Part shown: piece after piece, positions 1 to 9,235 of the stretch
Layout of the letters: the number at the start of each line of letters is the position of its first letter
Numbering within the stretch: the stretch's first letter is position 1
From: Bradyrhizobium iriomotense
GTDB lineage: Bacteria; Pseudomonadota; Alphaproteobacteria; Rhizobiales; Xanthobacteraceae
Direction: 5' to 3'
Assembly (NCBI RefSeq): GCF_018129405.1
Contig: NZ_JAFCLP010000005.1
Span: forward strand, 293,976 to 357,975
Length of the DNA stretch: 64,000 nucleotides
Notes under the pieces: model-generated
Databases searched by the model: none
Told to the model about the DNA's origin: nothing
The model's input: the letters and a program-made list of their open reading frames with translations, nothing else
Made by a program: the position numbers and the translations under genes

Positions 1-637
1 TCACACACCGGACTCCTACGGCGCACTGAGCGCGCGCAACGATCCGGAGTTTGGCTTCAACTTCCGGCTCGCCAGACTGATCACGGCGAAGCTCAAGTCC
101 GAGGGCTTTGCCGCAACCCGTCTGCTCGTCACGGACGGCAAGGCGCGCCCGAGCCTGTTCAAGCGCGTCAGTGCCGCGAATGACGGCCGGGCCGATCTCT
201 TCCTGTCGGTCCATCACGATTCGGTGCCGGACAAGCTGCTCGACACCTGGGAATTCGACGGTGCGAAGAGCTATTTCAGCGATCGATTTTCGGGCCACTC
301 GCTGTTCGTCTCCGAGCGCAATCCGCACTTCACCACCAGTCTGAAGTTGGCCCGGTTGATCGGCCGACGGCTGAAGGAGCAGGGCTTGCATTACGCCAGC
401 CAATACACCCTGCCGGTGATGGGCCGTTACCGGCGCCAGCTGCTCGATAAGGATGTCGGCGTCTACCGCTATGACGGACTCGTCGTGCTGTCGCAGACGA
501 GAAGCGCGGCCGTGCTGCTCGAAGCCGGTTCCATCATCAATCGGGACGAGGAGATGGAGATGAACTCGGCGGAGCGGCAGGAACTGATCGCAGGAGCCGT
601 GGCAGCGGCGGTGGGGGAATTTTGCGAGAGGCGGTAG
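1..637 (+). CDS. N-acetylmuramoyl-L-alanine amidase, 5' truncated by window edge
   Basis: The frame is open from base 2 with no start in the window, so only the C-terminal part (about 211 residues) is present. The translation resembles the Amidase_3 family, zinc enzymes that cut the amide bond between N-acetylmuramic acid and the stem peptide in the periplasm. Visible landmarks are LSVHHDS (a zinc-ligand histidine region) and LLEAGSIIN near the C-terminus, which carries the catalytic glutamate of the family. The region between them (GRYRRQLLDKDVGVYRYDG) fits the substrate-cleft loop of these enzymes. The N-terminal zinc ligands and any signal peptide lie upstream of the window. The gene ends at a TAG, followed at once by a dispersed repeat. 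Confidence 0.85.
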   Translation, partial: HTPDSYGALSARNDPEFGFNFRLARLITAKLKSEGFAATRLLVTDGKARPSLFKRVSAANDGRADLFLSVHHDSVPDKLLDTWEFDGAKSYFSDRFSGHSLFVSERNPHFTTSLKLARLIGRRLKEQGLHYASQYTLPVMGRYRRQLLDKDVGVYRYDGLVVLSQTRSAAVLLEAGSIINRDEEMEMNSAERQELIAGAVAAAVGEFCERR

Positions 638-653
638 CATTGGTGGCCACCGT

Positions 654-797
654 CGTCGTCCTGGCGAAAGCCAGGACCCATTACCCCAAGGAGAAGTTGT
701 GGCGCCACGCTGGTAACTGCGAGTCTTCGCGAAACGCAATCCTGTGGTAATGGGTCCTGGATCAGCGCTCGCTCCGCTCGCTTGTCCAGGACGACGA
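654..797. repeat. Family A dispersed palindromic repeat, copy 1
   Basis: This intergenic element is bounded by inverted ends. The left end is GTCGTCCTGGCGAAAGCCAG followed by GACCCATTACCCC. The right end is the complementary TAATGGGTCCTGG...CCAGGACGAC. The outer arms can pair across the whole element and the left arm forms its own hairpin (CTGG-CGAAAG-CCAG). Six more copies of the same design occur in this window. It sits between the amidase and antiporter genes, which converge here. Confidence 0.9.
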
Positions 798-815
798 TCG
801 ATTATGGCGAGAGAG

Positions 816-2426
816 CTACAGCGGCCCGCCCCGATACTCCCGGTTCGCCAGGCTCGCCTCCTCCAGATCCAGGTCCCGCTCGATCCGCCGTCTCGTCTCG
901 TCGGTGATCTGGCCGTCGCGCAGGAGGTCGTGGATGAATTTGCGCTCGGCGTCGATCAGGTTGCGGGTCAGCGCGGTGCCGGCGGCGGAGACGTCGTGAT
1001 GGGTGGGGTCGAGTGAATCCGGCAGCTGGTTGACGCGGATCTCGTGGCGGGCGCGCAGGAGCCGCATCACCTCGTCGGAGATTTCCTTTTCCGCGGTCAA
1101 CGCATCGAGCGACTTCAGCGCGGCCTCGAGCGCCTGGCGTCGCGCCGCGATCTCCGCCTCGTGCTCGCTGACATGCTCATGGCGGCCAGCCTCGGCGACG
1201 CCGAGCCAGCGCACCACCGGCGGCAGCGTCAGGCCGACGCCGATCAGCGTCACGAAGATGACGCCGAAGGCCACGAACAGGATCAGGTCGCGATAAGGAA
1301 AGGCCGCGCCATCAGGCAGCGTGAACGGCAGCGCCAGCGCAGCGGCCAGCGACACCGCGCCGCGCACGCCGGTGAAGGCGAGCACGAACGGCCATTGCCA
1401 CGGCGGCGACGGGTCGCGCTCGCGCAGCGACTTGGAGAGGAGTCGCGGCAGATAGGTCGCGGGATAGAGCCAGGCGAAGCGTGCGGTTACGATGATCGTC
1501 AGAACGACGGCGGTTGCGATCAGGATGTCGTCGAGCGGAAATGCCTTCGACTTCTCGTAGAGCGCGCGCATCTGGAAGCCGGTGAGCAGGAACAGCAGGC
1601 CCTCGATCAGGTAGATGATGAGGTCCCAGAAGAAGATGCCCTGCAGACGCGTCGCCGATGAGATCAGCAGCGGGCCGTTCCAGCTGACATAGAGGCCGCA
1701 GGCGACGGTTGCGATCACGCCGGAGCCGCCGACATGCTCGGGCAGCCAGTAGGAGACGTAAGGCGTGATCAGCGACAGCGTCAGCTCGACCTGGGGATCC
1801 CTGGACCATTTGCGGAAGCGGAGCGAGAGCCAGCCGACGCCGATACCGAAGGCGATCTCGCTGGCAACGATCAGCAGGAACTCGCCTGCCGCAAGCGGCA
1901 GCGAGAAATGCCCGACCATGATGGCGGCCAGCGCGAAGCGGTAGAGGATCAGCGCAGTGGCGTCGTTGGCGAGCCCTTCGCCTTCGAGGATGACCAGGAG
2001 CCGGCGCGGCATGTTGAGGCGGCGCGCGATCGCGAGCGGCGCCACCACGTCGGGCGGCGCGACGATGGCCCCGAGCAGGAAGCCCACGGTCAAGGGCAGG
2101 CCGATCAGATAATGCGTGGCGGCCGCCACCAGCGCCGCGGTGAAGATCACCGCGCCGACCGCGAGCAGCACGATCGGGCGCAGATTGTTCCTGAACTCGC
2201 GCCAGCTCATCGCGACGCTCGCCGAATAGATCAGCGGCGGCAGCACCATCAGCAGCACCAGTTCCGGCGGCAGCTCGACCGGCGGCATGCCCGGCACGAA
2301 GGCCAGGCCGACGCCGGAGAGCATCAGCAGGATCGCAGGAGCGATGTTGAAACGGCGGGCGACCAGCGCGGTGCCCGCCAGCACCGCGAGCAGGATGAGG
2401 AAGGTCTGGAATTTCGCTGCGATCAT
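816..2426 (-). CDS. Na+/H+ antiporter, CPA1 (NhaP-like) family
   Basis: This 536-residue integral membrane protein has about 12 hydrophobic segments in the first 400 residues and a hydrophilic, helical cytoplasmic tail of about 130 residues. CPA1 antiporters exchange cytoplasmic Na+ (or K+) for protons in pH and salt homeostasis. The conserved core is seen as GAIVAPPDVVAPLA, the equivalent of the GAIVxPTDPVA motif, and EGEGLANDATALILYR, the equivalent of the ESLxND motif whose Asp is essential for transport. The tail is rich in charged residues and may be regulatory. The ATG start is followed by a hydrophobic first segment. No partner gene is adjacent. Confidence 0.88.
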   Translation of the reverse strand: MIAAKFQTFLILLAVLAGTALVARRFNIAPAILLMLSGVGLAFVPGMPPVELPPELVLLMVLPPLIYSASVAMSWREFRNNLRPIVLLAVGAVIFTAALVAAATHYLIGLPLTVGFLLGAIVAPPDVVAPLAIARRLNMPRRLLVILEGEGLANDATALILYRFALAAIMVGHFSLPLAAGEFLLIVASEIAFGIGVGWLSLRFRKWSRDPQVELTLSLITPYVSYWLPEHVGGSGVIATVACGLYVSWNGPLLISSATRLQGIFFWDLIIYLIEGLLFLLTGFQMRALYEKSKAFPLDDILIATAVVLTIIVTARFAWLYPATYLPRLLSKSLRERDPSPPWQWPFVLAFTGVRGAVSLAAALALPFTLPDGAAFPYRDLILFVAFGVIFVTLIGVGLTLPPVVRWLGVAEAGRHEHVSEHEAEIAARRQALEAALKSLDALTAEKEISDEVMRLLRARHEIRVNQLPDSLDPTHHDVSAAGTALTRNLIDAERKFIHDLLRDGQITDETRRRIERDLDLEEASLANREYRGGPL

Positions 2427-2471
2427 GGCCTGTCTTCACCCGGAAGCGGCCAGGAGGTCAATGCGGTGGGC

Positions 2472-3341
2472 TTACGCCAGCCGCTCTGCCACCATGCGTC
2501 CGATGTGGGCAAATACGGCCGCGATCTGCGCGGAATTCGGCGTGCCGCCCTGGGTATAGGCCGCGATCAGGATCGGCGCATCGGGCTTGTTGTCGAGCTT
2601 GGGCCAGACCACCGCGATATCGCCCGACGCATCCTTGCCGTTGTTGCCGGTCTTGTCGCCGATCTTCCAGTCCGCCGGCAGGCCGCCACGCAGCCGGTTC
2701 GCGCCGGTCTTGCAGTTCACCATCCAGTCGGTGAGTTGAACGCGCGATTGCGCCGACAAGGCTTCGCCCAGCACCAGCCGGCGCAGATTATTCGCCATCG
2801 CCGCCGGCGTCGTGGTGTCCTGGGGATTGCCGGGCGGGGAGCGGTTGACCTCGGGCTCGTTGTGGTCGAGCCGCGAGGTGGTGTCACCGAGCGATCGCCA
2901 GAAGGCCGTGAGGACGGCCGGCCCGCCGATCCGCGCCAGCAGCAGATTGGCGCAGGTGTTGTCGCTGAGCTCGACGATCGCCTTGCACATCTCGCCGACC
3001 GACATCTTGCCGGCCGCGAGATTTTGCTTGGCAACCGGCGCGTAGCTCAGCAGGTCGGCCTGGCCGTAAGAAATCATGGCCGCAAGCTGCTCCTCACCGC
3101 GATCGACCCGCGCCAGCACGCTAGCCGCGAGCGAGGCCTTGAACGTCGAGCACATGACGAAGCGCTCGTCGGCGCGCCAGGCGAGCTTCTTGCCGGTTGC
3201 GAGATTCTCCGCATAGAGCCCAATCCGCCCGCCGCTGTCGCGTTCGTAGGTTTCGAGTTCAGGCGGCGCATCCGCCGCAAGCGCGGGAGAAGCGGCCATC
3301 CAGCAGAGCGAGGCGAGCAGGGAACGGCGGTCGAGAAGCAT
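2472..3341 (-). CDS. Class A beta-lactamase
   Basis: This 289-residue periplasmic serine hydrolase opens beta-lactam rings. The start at 3341 is chosen because AAAGGA lies just upstream and the product then begins with an RRSLL-type twin-arginine/hydrophobic signal ending near ALA-AD. Class A motifs are all present: S65-T-F-K68 (SxxK), S126-D-N128 (SDN), E162-P-E-V-N166 (ExxxN omega loop) and KTG in GDKTGNNG. A cysteine precedes the catalytic serine, but no cysteine follows KTG where the carbapenemase-type disulfide partner would be, so that subgroup is not supported. No LysR-type regulator is adjacent, so inducible AmpR control is not indicated. The upstream region is filled by a repeat. Confidence 0.93.
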   Translation of the reverse strand: MLLDRRSLLASLCWMAASPALAADAPPELETYERDSGGRIGLYAENLATGKKLAWRADERFVMCSTFKASLAASVLARVDRGEEQLAAMISYGQADLLSYAPVAKQNLAAGKMSVGEMCKAIVELSDNTCANLLLARIGGPAVLTAFWRSLGDTTSRLDHNEPEVNRSPPGNPQDTTTPAAMANNLRRLVLGEALSAQSRVQLTDWMVNCKTGANRLRGGLPADWKIGDKTGNNGKDASGDIAVVWPKLDNKPDAPILIAAYTQGGTPNSAQIAAVFAHIGRMVAERLA

Positions 3342-3362
3342 GGGGGACTTTCCTTTTCTTCG

Positions 3363-3550
3363 CCTCTCCCCGCTTGCGGGGAGAGGCCGACGCGCGCCGA
3401 GCGATGCCGAGCATCGTCCGGAGCGCGGCGGGTGAGGGGGGCTCTCCGCGAGTCCAACTGTCACTTTGTTTGCGGAAGCAGCCCCTCACCCCAACCCTCT
3501 CAGCGCGAGCGTAGCTCGTCGCGCCCCCGTAAGAACGGGGAGAGGGAGCG
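3363..3550. repeat. Family D dispersed repeat (CTCTCCCC type), copy 1
   Basis: This intergenic element begins with a hairpin CCTCTCCCCGCTTGCGGGGAGAGG and ends with a CCGTAAGAACGGGGAGAGGG half that can pair with the beginning. Internal GGTGAGGGGGCTCTC and CCCCTCACCC segments are also mutually complementary. A second copy of the same architecture occurs at 38559-38715. It lies upstream of the beta-lactamase gene and downstream of the SnoaL-like gene on the same strand. Confidence 0.8.
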
Positions 3551-3566
3551 CATCAACGCGCCCCCC

Positions 3567-3941
3567 TCACTCCCTCAGGTCATACCTGTACGATTTCGAC
3601 ACGATCTGCCAGCCGTCGGCGAGCTTCATCGCCACCAGATAGTCGGTGAAATAGCGCGGCGGCAGCTGGCAGCGGACCTTGATGAAGGCGGTCTTGTCGT
3701 CGGAGCGGTCGATGGTGACGACGAAATCCTCGCGCGGCTTGCCTTCGGCCTTGCCGGAGGGGCGCTTGCGCACGCGATCGAGCCAGTCCGGCACGGTCAG
3801 CACCTGCAATTCGCCCTTCTCGACCCAGCGCAGATCGGCGGAGGGATGGAAGATGGCGCCGAGCTTTTCGGCGTCGCCCTCATAGAGTCCGTCGAAATAG
3901 GATTGCACGACGGCTTCGACGCTCGAACGGTTCTGGCTCAT
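3567..3941 (-). CDS. SnoaL/NTF2-like protein (putative lumazine-binding type)
   Basis: This is a compact 124-residue protein of the NTF2/SnoaL alpha+beta cone fold. Typical features are the N-terminal helix VEAVVQSYFDGLYEGDAEKL, the core FHPSADLRW, and the final strands YLVAMKLADGWQIVSKSYRY. Members are small ligand-binding proteins or non-metal enzymes. No catalytic residue assignment is possible from sequence alone, so the substrate is unknown. It is upstream of the beta-lactamase but separated from it by a long repeat, so co-transcription is doubtful. Confidence 0.8.
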   Translation of the reverse strand: MSQNRSSVEAVVQSYFDGLYEGDAEKLGAIFHPSADLRWVEKGELQVLTVPDWLDRVRKRPSGKAEGKPREDFVVTIDRSDDKTAFIKVRCQLPPRYFTDYLVAMKLADGWQIVSKSYRYDLRE

Positions 3942-4035
3942 GGGTCATCCCTTTGCATGATGGCTTGGGCGGAACTTAGTCCTACACACCAAAATGCGCT
4001 ATGGGTGTGTCAGCCATTTGCGCGAAGGTGTCGCC

Positions 4036-4464
4036 ATGACCGGATCAGAAAATTCGAACGCTCGTATCCTGACCGGCGAATGCTATTGCCGCACCGTGCG
4101 CTTCGAGGTGGCCGACGCGTTCTCCTATGCGTTGAATTGCCACTGCTCGAACTGCCGCCGCACCACCGGCTCCGCCTTCAAGCCGTTCGCCGGCATCGCG
4201 CACGACAAGCTCCGCATCGTCCGGGGAGATGATCAGCGCATGATCTACGGGGACGACATCACCCATGACGCCCACTGCGCCCGCTGCGGCTCGCTGCTCT
4301 ATTCCCGGGTACGTGGGGGGAAATGGGTCCATGTCGCCATGGGAACCCTGGTCGATACCCCCTCGATCCGGCCAAGCGCCCATATTTTCGTGGGCTCGAA
4401 GGCGCCCTGGCATGAGATTACCGACGATCTGCCGCAATATCGGGGGCACGTCGGCGATCCCTAG
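4036..4464 (+). CDS. GFA family (glutathione-dependent formaldehyde-activating-like) zinc protein
   Basis: This is a 142-residue protein of the GFA/CENP-V fold. Zinc-binding cysteines are arranged as CYC (16/18), NCHCSNC (35/37/40) and CARC further on, which is the diagnostic pattern. The family was named for an enzyme that speeds S-hydroxymethylglutathione formation, but most members are uncharacterised and formaldehyde activity should not be assumed. An upstream in-frame ATG at 3994 would add 14 residues without recognisable homology. 4036 is preferred because GAAGG lies 10 bases upstream. The gene diverges from the SnoaL-like gene across about 95 bp. Confidence 0.85.
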   Translation: MTGSENSNARILTGECYCRTVRFEVADAFSYALNCHCSNCRRTTGSAFKPFAGIAHDKLRIVRGDDQRMIYGDDITHDAHCARCGSLLYSRVRGGKWVHVAMGTLVDTPSIRPSAHIFVGSKAPWHEITDDLPQYRGHVGDP

Positions 4465-4647
4465 GGGGAACCGGCCCGCGCCCGCCTGTGTCGCCGAACC
4501 CCGACCGCGCTGGCGCGACAAACATAGAGGGTCTTTCGGCCTGTCGTCGATGCCGCCTTCGTGACCTCCATCACAAGCGCCGGCAATTGGTCCTGCTAAA
4601 GCGATCCCAAAGGGGGCCAGGCGGCCCCGAGTTTCGGAAGTCGTGTC

Positions 4648-6462
4648 ATGCGCAAGTTGCTCAGACTTTGTCCGCTTCTCCTTGCTGCCGCGCTGCTGTT
4701 CTGCGCCGGGCCCGCTTTTGCCGGAAAGCGCGTCGCGCTGGTGCTTGCCAACTCGGCCTATCAGCACGCGCCGTCGCTGGCCAATCCCGTCAATGACGGG
4801 GCGGTGATGGCGAAGACGCTGAAGGAGGCCGGTTTCGACGTCGTCGAGTCCCGGCACGATCTGTCCGCCCAGGATACGCGGCGTGTGCTGCGCGATTTTG
4901 CCGACGCGACCCGCAGCGCTGACATCGCGGTGGTCTACTATGCCGGTCACGGCATCGAGGTCGAAGGCTCCAACTATCTGATCCCCGTCGACGCCAGGCT
5001 CGAGCGGGATACCGACGTCTATGACGAGGCGCTCTCGCTCGACCGGATCCTGGTCGCGGTCGAGCCCGCCAAGCAGCTCCGCCTGGTGATCCTGGACGCC
5101 TGCCGCGACAATCCGTTCGGCAAGACCATGAAGCGCACGATCGCCTCGCGCGGCATCGGCCGGGGCCTCGCCCAGGTCGAGCCGACCAGCCCCAACACGC
5201 TGATCGCCTATTCGGCCAAGGCCGGCTTTACGGCGCAGGACGGCGACGGCGCCAACAGTCCCTTCACGGTTGCGCTGTCGAAGCATCTGACGACGCCGGG
5301 CCTCGATGTCCGCCGCGCTTTCGGCTTCGTGCGCGACGATGTGCTGAAGTCGACCGGCAACAAGCAGGAGCCGTTCGTCTATGGCTCGCTCGGCGGCGAC
5401 GACGTCCCGCTGGTGCCGGTCAAGGCGGTGGCTGCAGCGCCGGCGGCGCCTGTGGCGAACCCGCAGGCCGACATGCGCCGCGACTACGAGCTCGCGCTCC
5501 AGGTCGGCAACAAGCCGGCATGGGAAGCCTTCCTCGCCCAGCACCCTGATGGCTTCTACGCGAATCTCGCCAAGCTCCAGATCGACAAGATCCAGGCCGA
5601 GCAGGTCCATGCGGCGGCGATCGAGAAGGCGAAGCAGGCCGAGGCCGAACGCGATCGTCTTGCCGCACTCGGCGCTCAGAAGGATGCGCAGGCCAAGGCT
5701 GCGGCCGATGCAAAGGCCGCCGAGCAGGCCCAGCTCGCCGCGCAGAAGGCGAAGGAGCAGGCGCAGCAGCAGGCGGCCGCCGCCGAGCAGCAGCGCGTCA
5801 ATCTCGCCGCCGCGGCACCTGGCACCGCGCCGGCCAGCACCGCGAGCCAGTCCGGCACCAACGTGGCCTCGCTGACGCCGGCGACCGCGCCGGCCGATCT
5901 GAGCCGCTCGGTGCAGACCGAGCTTGGCCGGGTCGGCTGTTTCTCCGGACAGGCCGACGGCAACTGGAATACGTCCTCGCAGCGCTCGCTGTCGCAGTTC
6001 AACCGCTATGCCGGCACCAAGCTCGACGTGAAGGTCGCGAGCACCGACGCGCTCGACGCGGTCAAGGCCAAGCCGTCACGCGTCTGTCCGCTGGTTTGCG
6101 AGCACGGCTTCAAGGTCGATGGCGACAAGTGCACGAAGATCGTCTGCCGTGAGGGCTATGCGGTCAACGACGACAATGAGTGCGAGAAGCAGCGCGCCGC
6201 CAAGCCGGCCAAGCCTGCAACGGCGAAGCGCGACGACGCCGATGAACGTCCCGCCCGGCAGCGTCGTCAGGCCGGTGGTGCGGCAGGCGGCTACGGTGCA
6301 GCTGCCGGCATCGCTGCTGCCGCCGGCGCCGGCCGTCGCCCGGGCGGCGGGCAGGTGTTCTGCAACAGCGGCGGCTGCCGTCCGGTCAGCCGCGGCTGCC
6401 ATCTCGAATTTCGCGGCGGCGGCGGTCCCGGCAACGACGCCAATGTCGAGGTTTGCCGCTGA
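4648..6462 (+). CDS. Secreted caspase-family (peptidase C14) protein with coiled coil and Cys-rich tail
   Basis: This 604-residue protein starts with a signal peptide (cleavage near AFA-GK). A caspase-like domain (about 27-260) has the catalytic dyad His101 in YYAGHG and Cys152 in LDACRDNPF. It is followed by an SEL1/Ala-Gln rich coiled coil (about 330-390), a peptidoglycan-binding-like segment (ELGRVGCFSGQADGNW), and a tail with C-x3-C, DGDKCTKIVC and a Gly/Ala/Arg-rich stretch ending in further cysteines. Caspase-fold proteins with such tails are common in Bradyrhizobium. The proteolytic target is unknown. Export places it in the periplasm or outside the cell. It appears monocistronic. Confidence 0.85.
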   Translation: MRKLLRLCPLLLAAALLFCAGPAFAGKRVALVLANSAYQHAPSLANPVNDGAVMAKTLKEAGFDVVESRHDLSAQDTRRVLRDFADATRSADIAVVYYAGHGIEVEGSNYLIPVDARLERDTDVYDEALSLDRILVAVEPAKQLRLVILDACRDNPFGKTMKRTIASRGIGRGLAQVEPTSPNTLIAYSAKAGFTAQDGDGANSPFTVALSKHLTTPGLDVRRAFGFVRDDVLKSTGNKQEPFVYGSLGGDDVPLVPVKAVAAAPAAPVANPQADMRRDYELALQVGNKPAWEAFLAQHPDGFYANLAKLQIDKIQAEQVHAAAIEKAKQAEAERDRLAALGAQKDAQAKAAADAKAAEQAQLAAQKAKEQAQQQAAAAEQQRVNLAAAAPGTAPASTASQSGTNVASLTPATAPADLSRSVQTELGRVGCFSGQADGNWNTSSQRSLSQFNRYAGTKLDVKVASTDALDAVKAKPSRVCPLVCEHGFKVDGDKCTKIVCREGYAVNDDNECEKQRAAKPAKPATAKRDDADERPARQRRQAGGAAGGYGAAAGIAAAAGAGRRPGGGQVFCNSGGCRPVSRGCHLEFRGGGGPGNDANVEVCR

Positions 6463-6465
6463 ATC

Positions 6466-6590
6466 GTCGTCGTCCTGGCGAAAGCCAGGACCCATAACCA
6501 CCAGCCTTGGTTTTGCGAAGATTCGCAGTTGGCAGTTGAGCGCTAAGATTACCCCTTGGGGTAATGGGTCCTGGCTTTCGCCAGGACGCC
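6466..6590. repeat. Family A dispersed palindromic repeat, copy 2
   Basis: The element has the left end GTCGTCCTGGCGAAAGCCAG and the right end TAATGGGTCCTGGCTTTCGC then CAGGAC, which are near-perfect inverted complements. It fills the gap between the converging caspase-like and DUF1345 genes and could act as a bidirectional transcript end. Confidence 0.9.
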
Positions 6591-6604
6591 CCCGGTGAGG
6601 CAGA

Positions 6605-7297
6605 TCAAGCCGAAATCGCGCTCGCCGCGATATTCACCGTCAGCGCCAGCAGCGCCGTGTTGTAGATGAAGGACACGATGCCGTGGGCGGTGGCGGTGCG
6701 GCGGATGGTCTTGTCGGTGATGCCGACGTCCGAGACCTGTGCGGTCATGCCGATCACGAACGAGAAATAGACGAAGTCCCAATAGTCGGCGTGGTCTTCC
6801 TTGTCGCCGCTCGGAAATTGCAGGCCGCCCGGCGTGGCGCTGCGGTAATAATCATGCGCGTAATGCAGCGCGAAGGTCGTATGCACGGCGGCCCATGACA
6901 GCGCGATGGTGGTGATCGCGATGGTCAGCTCCAGCACCCCGCGATGAGGCGTGCCGAGCTCGGAGACGATCGCGGCGATGCTGGCGAAGGCGCCGGTCGC
7001 CGTCACCAGCAGGATCACGAAGCGGCCGTCGTCCTGCATCGCGGCGGCGCGGCGGATGTGCTGATGGTCGTTGCACAGCATCATCGCATAGACCAGCACG
7101 AGATAGACGGCGATCAGCGCATCCCAGCCGAACAACAGCCGCGTCACCAGCCGGTGCGAGCCCGGCAGCAGCAGGCAAACAAGGATGCCGGCCGCGAGCG
7201 CGATGAATGTCCGCGGCCGCGCATAGATCAGCCGCATCGGCCGCGACATCTTGCGGAAGCGGACGAGGACGGGATCCTCTTTGCCTCCGACCGCCAT
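6605..7297 (-). CDS. DUF1345 membrane protein
   Basis: This 230-residue protein has four to five predicted membrane segments: around 29-47, 54-76, 92-110, 127-150 and the C-terminal IVSFIYNTALLALTVNIAAS. The central motif HTTFALHYAHDYY and the segment DYWDFVYFSFVIGMTAQVSDV are typical of DUF1345 proteins, whose function is unknown. The gene starts nine bases downstream of the polyprenyl synthetase stop on the same strand, so the two may be co-transcribed. Confidence 0.85.
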   Translation of the reverse strand: MAVGGKEDPVLVRFRKMSRPMRLIYARPRTFIALAAGILVCLLLPGSHRLVTRLLFGWDALIAVYLVLVYAMMLCNDHQHIRRAAAMQDDGRFVILLVTATGAFASIAAIVSELGTPHRGVLELTIAITTIALSWAAVHTTFALHYAHDYYRSATPGGLQFPSGDKEDHADYWDFVYFSFVIGMTAQVSDVGITDKTIRRTATAHGIVSFIYNTALLALTVNIAASAISA

Positions 7298-7306
7298 CGG
7301 TCTACG

Positions 7307-8230
7307 TCAGCTCTTCCGCTCGGCGACGAAGCGCGCGGCGGCTTGCAGCACTGCGGCGCGGTCGCCGAAGATCGACACGGCGCTGTCGGCCCGCGCGAGC
7401 AGGTCGCGCACGCGCTGCTTGGCGCCTTCGATGCCGAGCTGCGTCACGAAGGTTGTCTTGCCGAGCGCGGCATCGGCGCCGGCCGGCTTGCCGAGCGCAG
7501 CCGCATCGCCTTCGACGTCCAGCAGGTCATCGGCGATCTGGAAGGCTTCGCCGAGCGCGCGGCCGTAATCGTCGAGCGCCTGATATTCTTTCTGCGAGGC
7601 CTGGCCGAGGATCGCGCCGGCGATGCAGCCGTAACGCAAGAGCGCGCCGGTCTTCATCTGTTGAATACGGGCGACATCGATCGGTTCGTTGCCGCCGAAG
7701 CGGCCTTCGCCGGCGAGATCGAGGATCTGGCCGCCGACCATGCCGCCGATGCCGGCGCAGCGCGCCAGCGCGCGCGTCAGCAGGAGGCGCACATCGGCGT
7801 CACGATGGATCTCGTCACGGGTGACGATGTCGAAGGCGAGCGTGAGCAGGCCGTCGCCGGCGAGAATCGCGGTGGCGTCGTCGGTCTGCTTGTGCAGGGT
7901 GGGGCGGCCGCGGCGCAGGTCGGAATTGTCCATCGCCGGCAGATCGTCATGGATCAGCGAATAGCAGTGGATGCATTCGAGCGCGGCGCCCACGAGCAGG
8001 GCCGCTTCGCGCGGCACGCCGAACACGGCTGCGCTCTCGACCACCAGGAACGGCCGCAGGCGCTTGCCGCCGTTGAGGCTCGAATAGCGCATTGCGTCCA
8101 TCAGTCGCTTGGGCCGGGCGATCTCATCGTGCAGGATGTCGTCCGCCAGCAGGCGCCCGAGCAGGTCTTCGGTGTCATCAGCGGTCTTGTCCAGACGTTT
8201 GGCGAAATCGGACGGGGACGTGCCGGTCAT
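7307..8230 (-). CDS. Short-chain polyprenyl diphosphate synthase (farnesyl/geranylgeranyl type)
   Basis: This 307-residue isoprenyl transferase condenses isopentenyl diphosphate with an allylic diphosphate. The first aspartate-rich motif is [18 protein letters not shown] (DDxxxxD, the IspA-like spacing) and the second is [23 protein letters not shown] provides the substrate-binding GGKRxRP signature. The start at 8230 is preferred over 8266 because GGAG lies upstream and the product matches the usual family length. Chain-length specificity cannot be read with certainty, but the size and motif spacing suit C15 or C20 products. Confidence 0.9.
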   Translation of the reverse strand: MTGTSPSDFAKRLDKTADDTEDLLGRLLADDILHDEIARPKRLMDAMRYSSLNGGKRLRPFLVVESAAVFGVPREAALLVGAALECIHCYSLIHDDLPAMDNSDLRRGRPTLHKQTDDATAILAGDGLLTLAFDIVTRDEIHRDADVRLLLTRALARCAGIGGMVGGQILDLAGEGRFGGNEPIDVARIQQMKTGALLRYGCIAGAILGQASQKEYQALDDYGRALGEAFQIADDLLDVEGDAAALGKPAGADAALGKTTFVTQLGIEGAKQRVRDLLARADSAVSIFGDRAAVLQAAARFVAERKS

Positions 8231-8391
8231 CAAGAAAGGCTCCAGAACTAAAATTCGGCGGGACAATCCTTTATGCGCCCGCCCCAGTCAATCGTTTGGA
8301 AGGCCTAAAAAGTGCTGGAAAAGGCCCGGATTATCACAGACTTAATGCTCCAGCCCGTGGCCGACGTTCAGTTTGCGCCGGAAAGGTCGAT

Positions 8392-9066
8392 TTGCGCATC
8401 GTCAAAATCCTGCTGGTGGTGCTCGCGGTCGTGGTTCTCGCGCCCTATGTGATCGCGCCGTTCTACCGCGCCGGTCACCCCGTTTCGACGCTGATGGCCT
8501 GGCGCAGCTTACGAGGCGCGCCGATGCAGCGGGAGTGGATCGATCTGGCCGATATGTCGCCCTATCTGCCGCGCGCGGTGGTGGCGGCGGAGGACGCCCA
8601 TTTCTGCAAGCATCACGGCATCGATTGGGGCGCGCTGCGCGAGGCGATCGACGACGCGCGGGAGGACGGCACCGCCTTCCGGGGGGCCTCCACCATCACC
8701 CAGCAGGTGGCGAAAAACCTGTTCCTCTGGCAGGGGCGCGATTTCATCCGCAAGGCGCTGGAATTCCCGCTAGCGTTGTGGATCGACTTCGTGCTGCCCA
8801 AGGCCCGGATTCTCGAAATTTACCTCAACATCGCGGAGCTGGGCCCGCAGGGGCAATTTGGTGTCGAAGCGGCCAGCGCCTATGCCTTCGGCAAATCGGC
8901 CGAAAACCTCTCGCCCCGGGAGGCCGCGCTGCTGGCCTCGATCCTGCCGAATCCTGTCAAACGTAGCGCCCGGACCCCGGGACCGGGCGTCCGGCGGCTG
9001 GCGGCCACCTATATGGCGCGGGGGCAGGGGAGCTCACTTGTAACCTGCTGGCGCGAAAATCGCTGA
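8392..9066 (+). CDS. mtgA: Monofunctional biosynthetic peptidoglycan transglycosylase MtgA
   Basis: This 224-residue, single-pass membrane glycosyltransferase of family GT51 polymerises lipid II into glycan strands. The TTG start at 8392 is supported by GGAAAGG just upstream and puts the membrane anchor (about 3-23) at the N-terminus. GT51 motifs are present: [17 protein letters not shown] (catalytic Glu in EDxxFxxHxG), [32 protein letters not shown] and [24 protein letters not shown]. No transpeptidase domain follows, which separates it from class A penicillin-binding proteins. It diverges from the polyprenyl synthase across about 160 bp. Confidence 0.95.
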   Translation: MRIVKILLVVLAVVVLAPYVIAPFYRAGHPVSTLMAWRSLRGAPMQREWIDLADMSPYLPRAVVAAEDAHFCKHHGIDWGALREAIDDAREDGTAFRGASTITQQVAKNLFLWQGRDFIRKALEFPLALWIDFVLPKARILEIYLNIAELGPQGQFGVEAASAYAFGKSAENLSPREAALLASILPNPVKRSARTPGPGVRRLAATYMARGQGSSLVTCWRENR

Positions 9067-9235
9067 TTCCGGGCCCTTTTTGGACGCATTTTCCGGGCCA
9101 AAAGCCTAGCTTTACGGCCAGCCTTCCTCTATAAGCCCGGCCTTGATCGGCATTCAGCTCGCCTCGTATTGCGGGTGCTGAGCCGTCCCTTCCCGGACGA
9201 TGCCCCGATAACACCAATCCCTAGAGGATATTGAA

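Noticed and set aside
2472-3341. Class A carbapenemase subgroup for the beta-lactamase
   Set aside because: A cysteine precedes the active serine, but the second cysteine after the KTG motif needed for the characteristic disulfide is absent.
1734-4232. Long open frame on the plus strand (about 830 codons) opposite the antiporter, beta-lactamase and SnoaL-like genes
   Set aside because: It is antisense to three well-supported genes, is rich in Arg/His/Gln/Asp, and has no domain. This is typical of a shadow frame in GC-rich DNA.
4045-5610. Long minus-strand open frame across the GFA and caspase-like genes
   Set aside because: It overlaps two genes with clear family motifs and shows no recognisable protein pattern itself.
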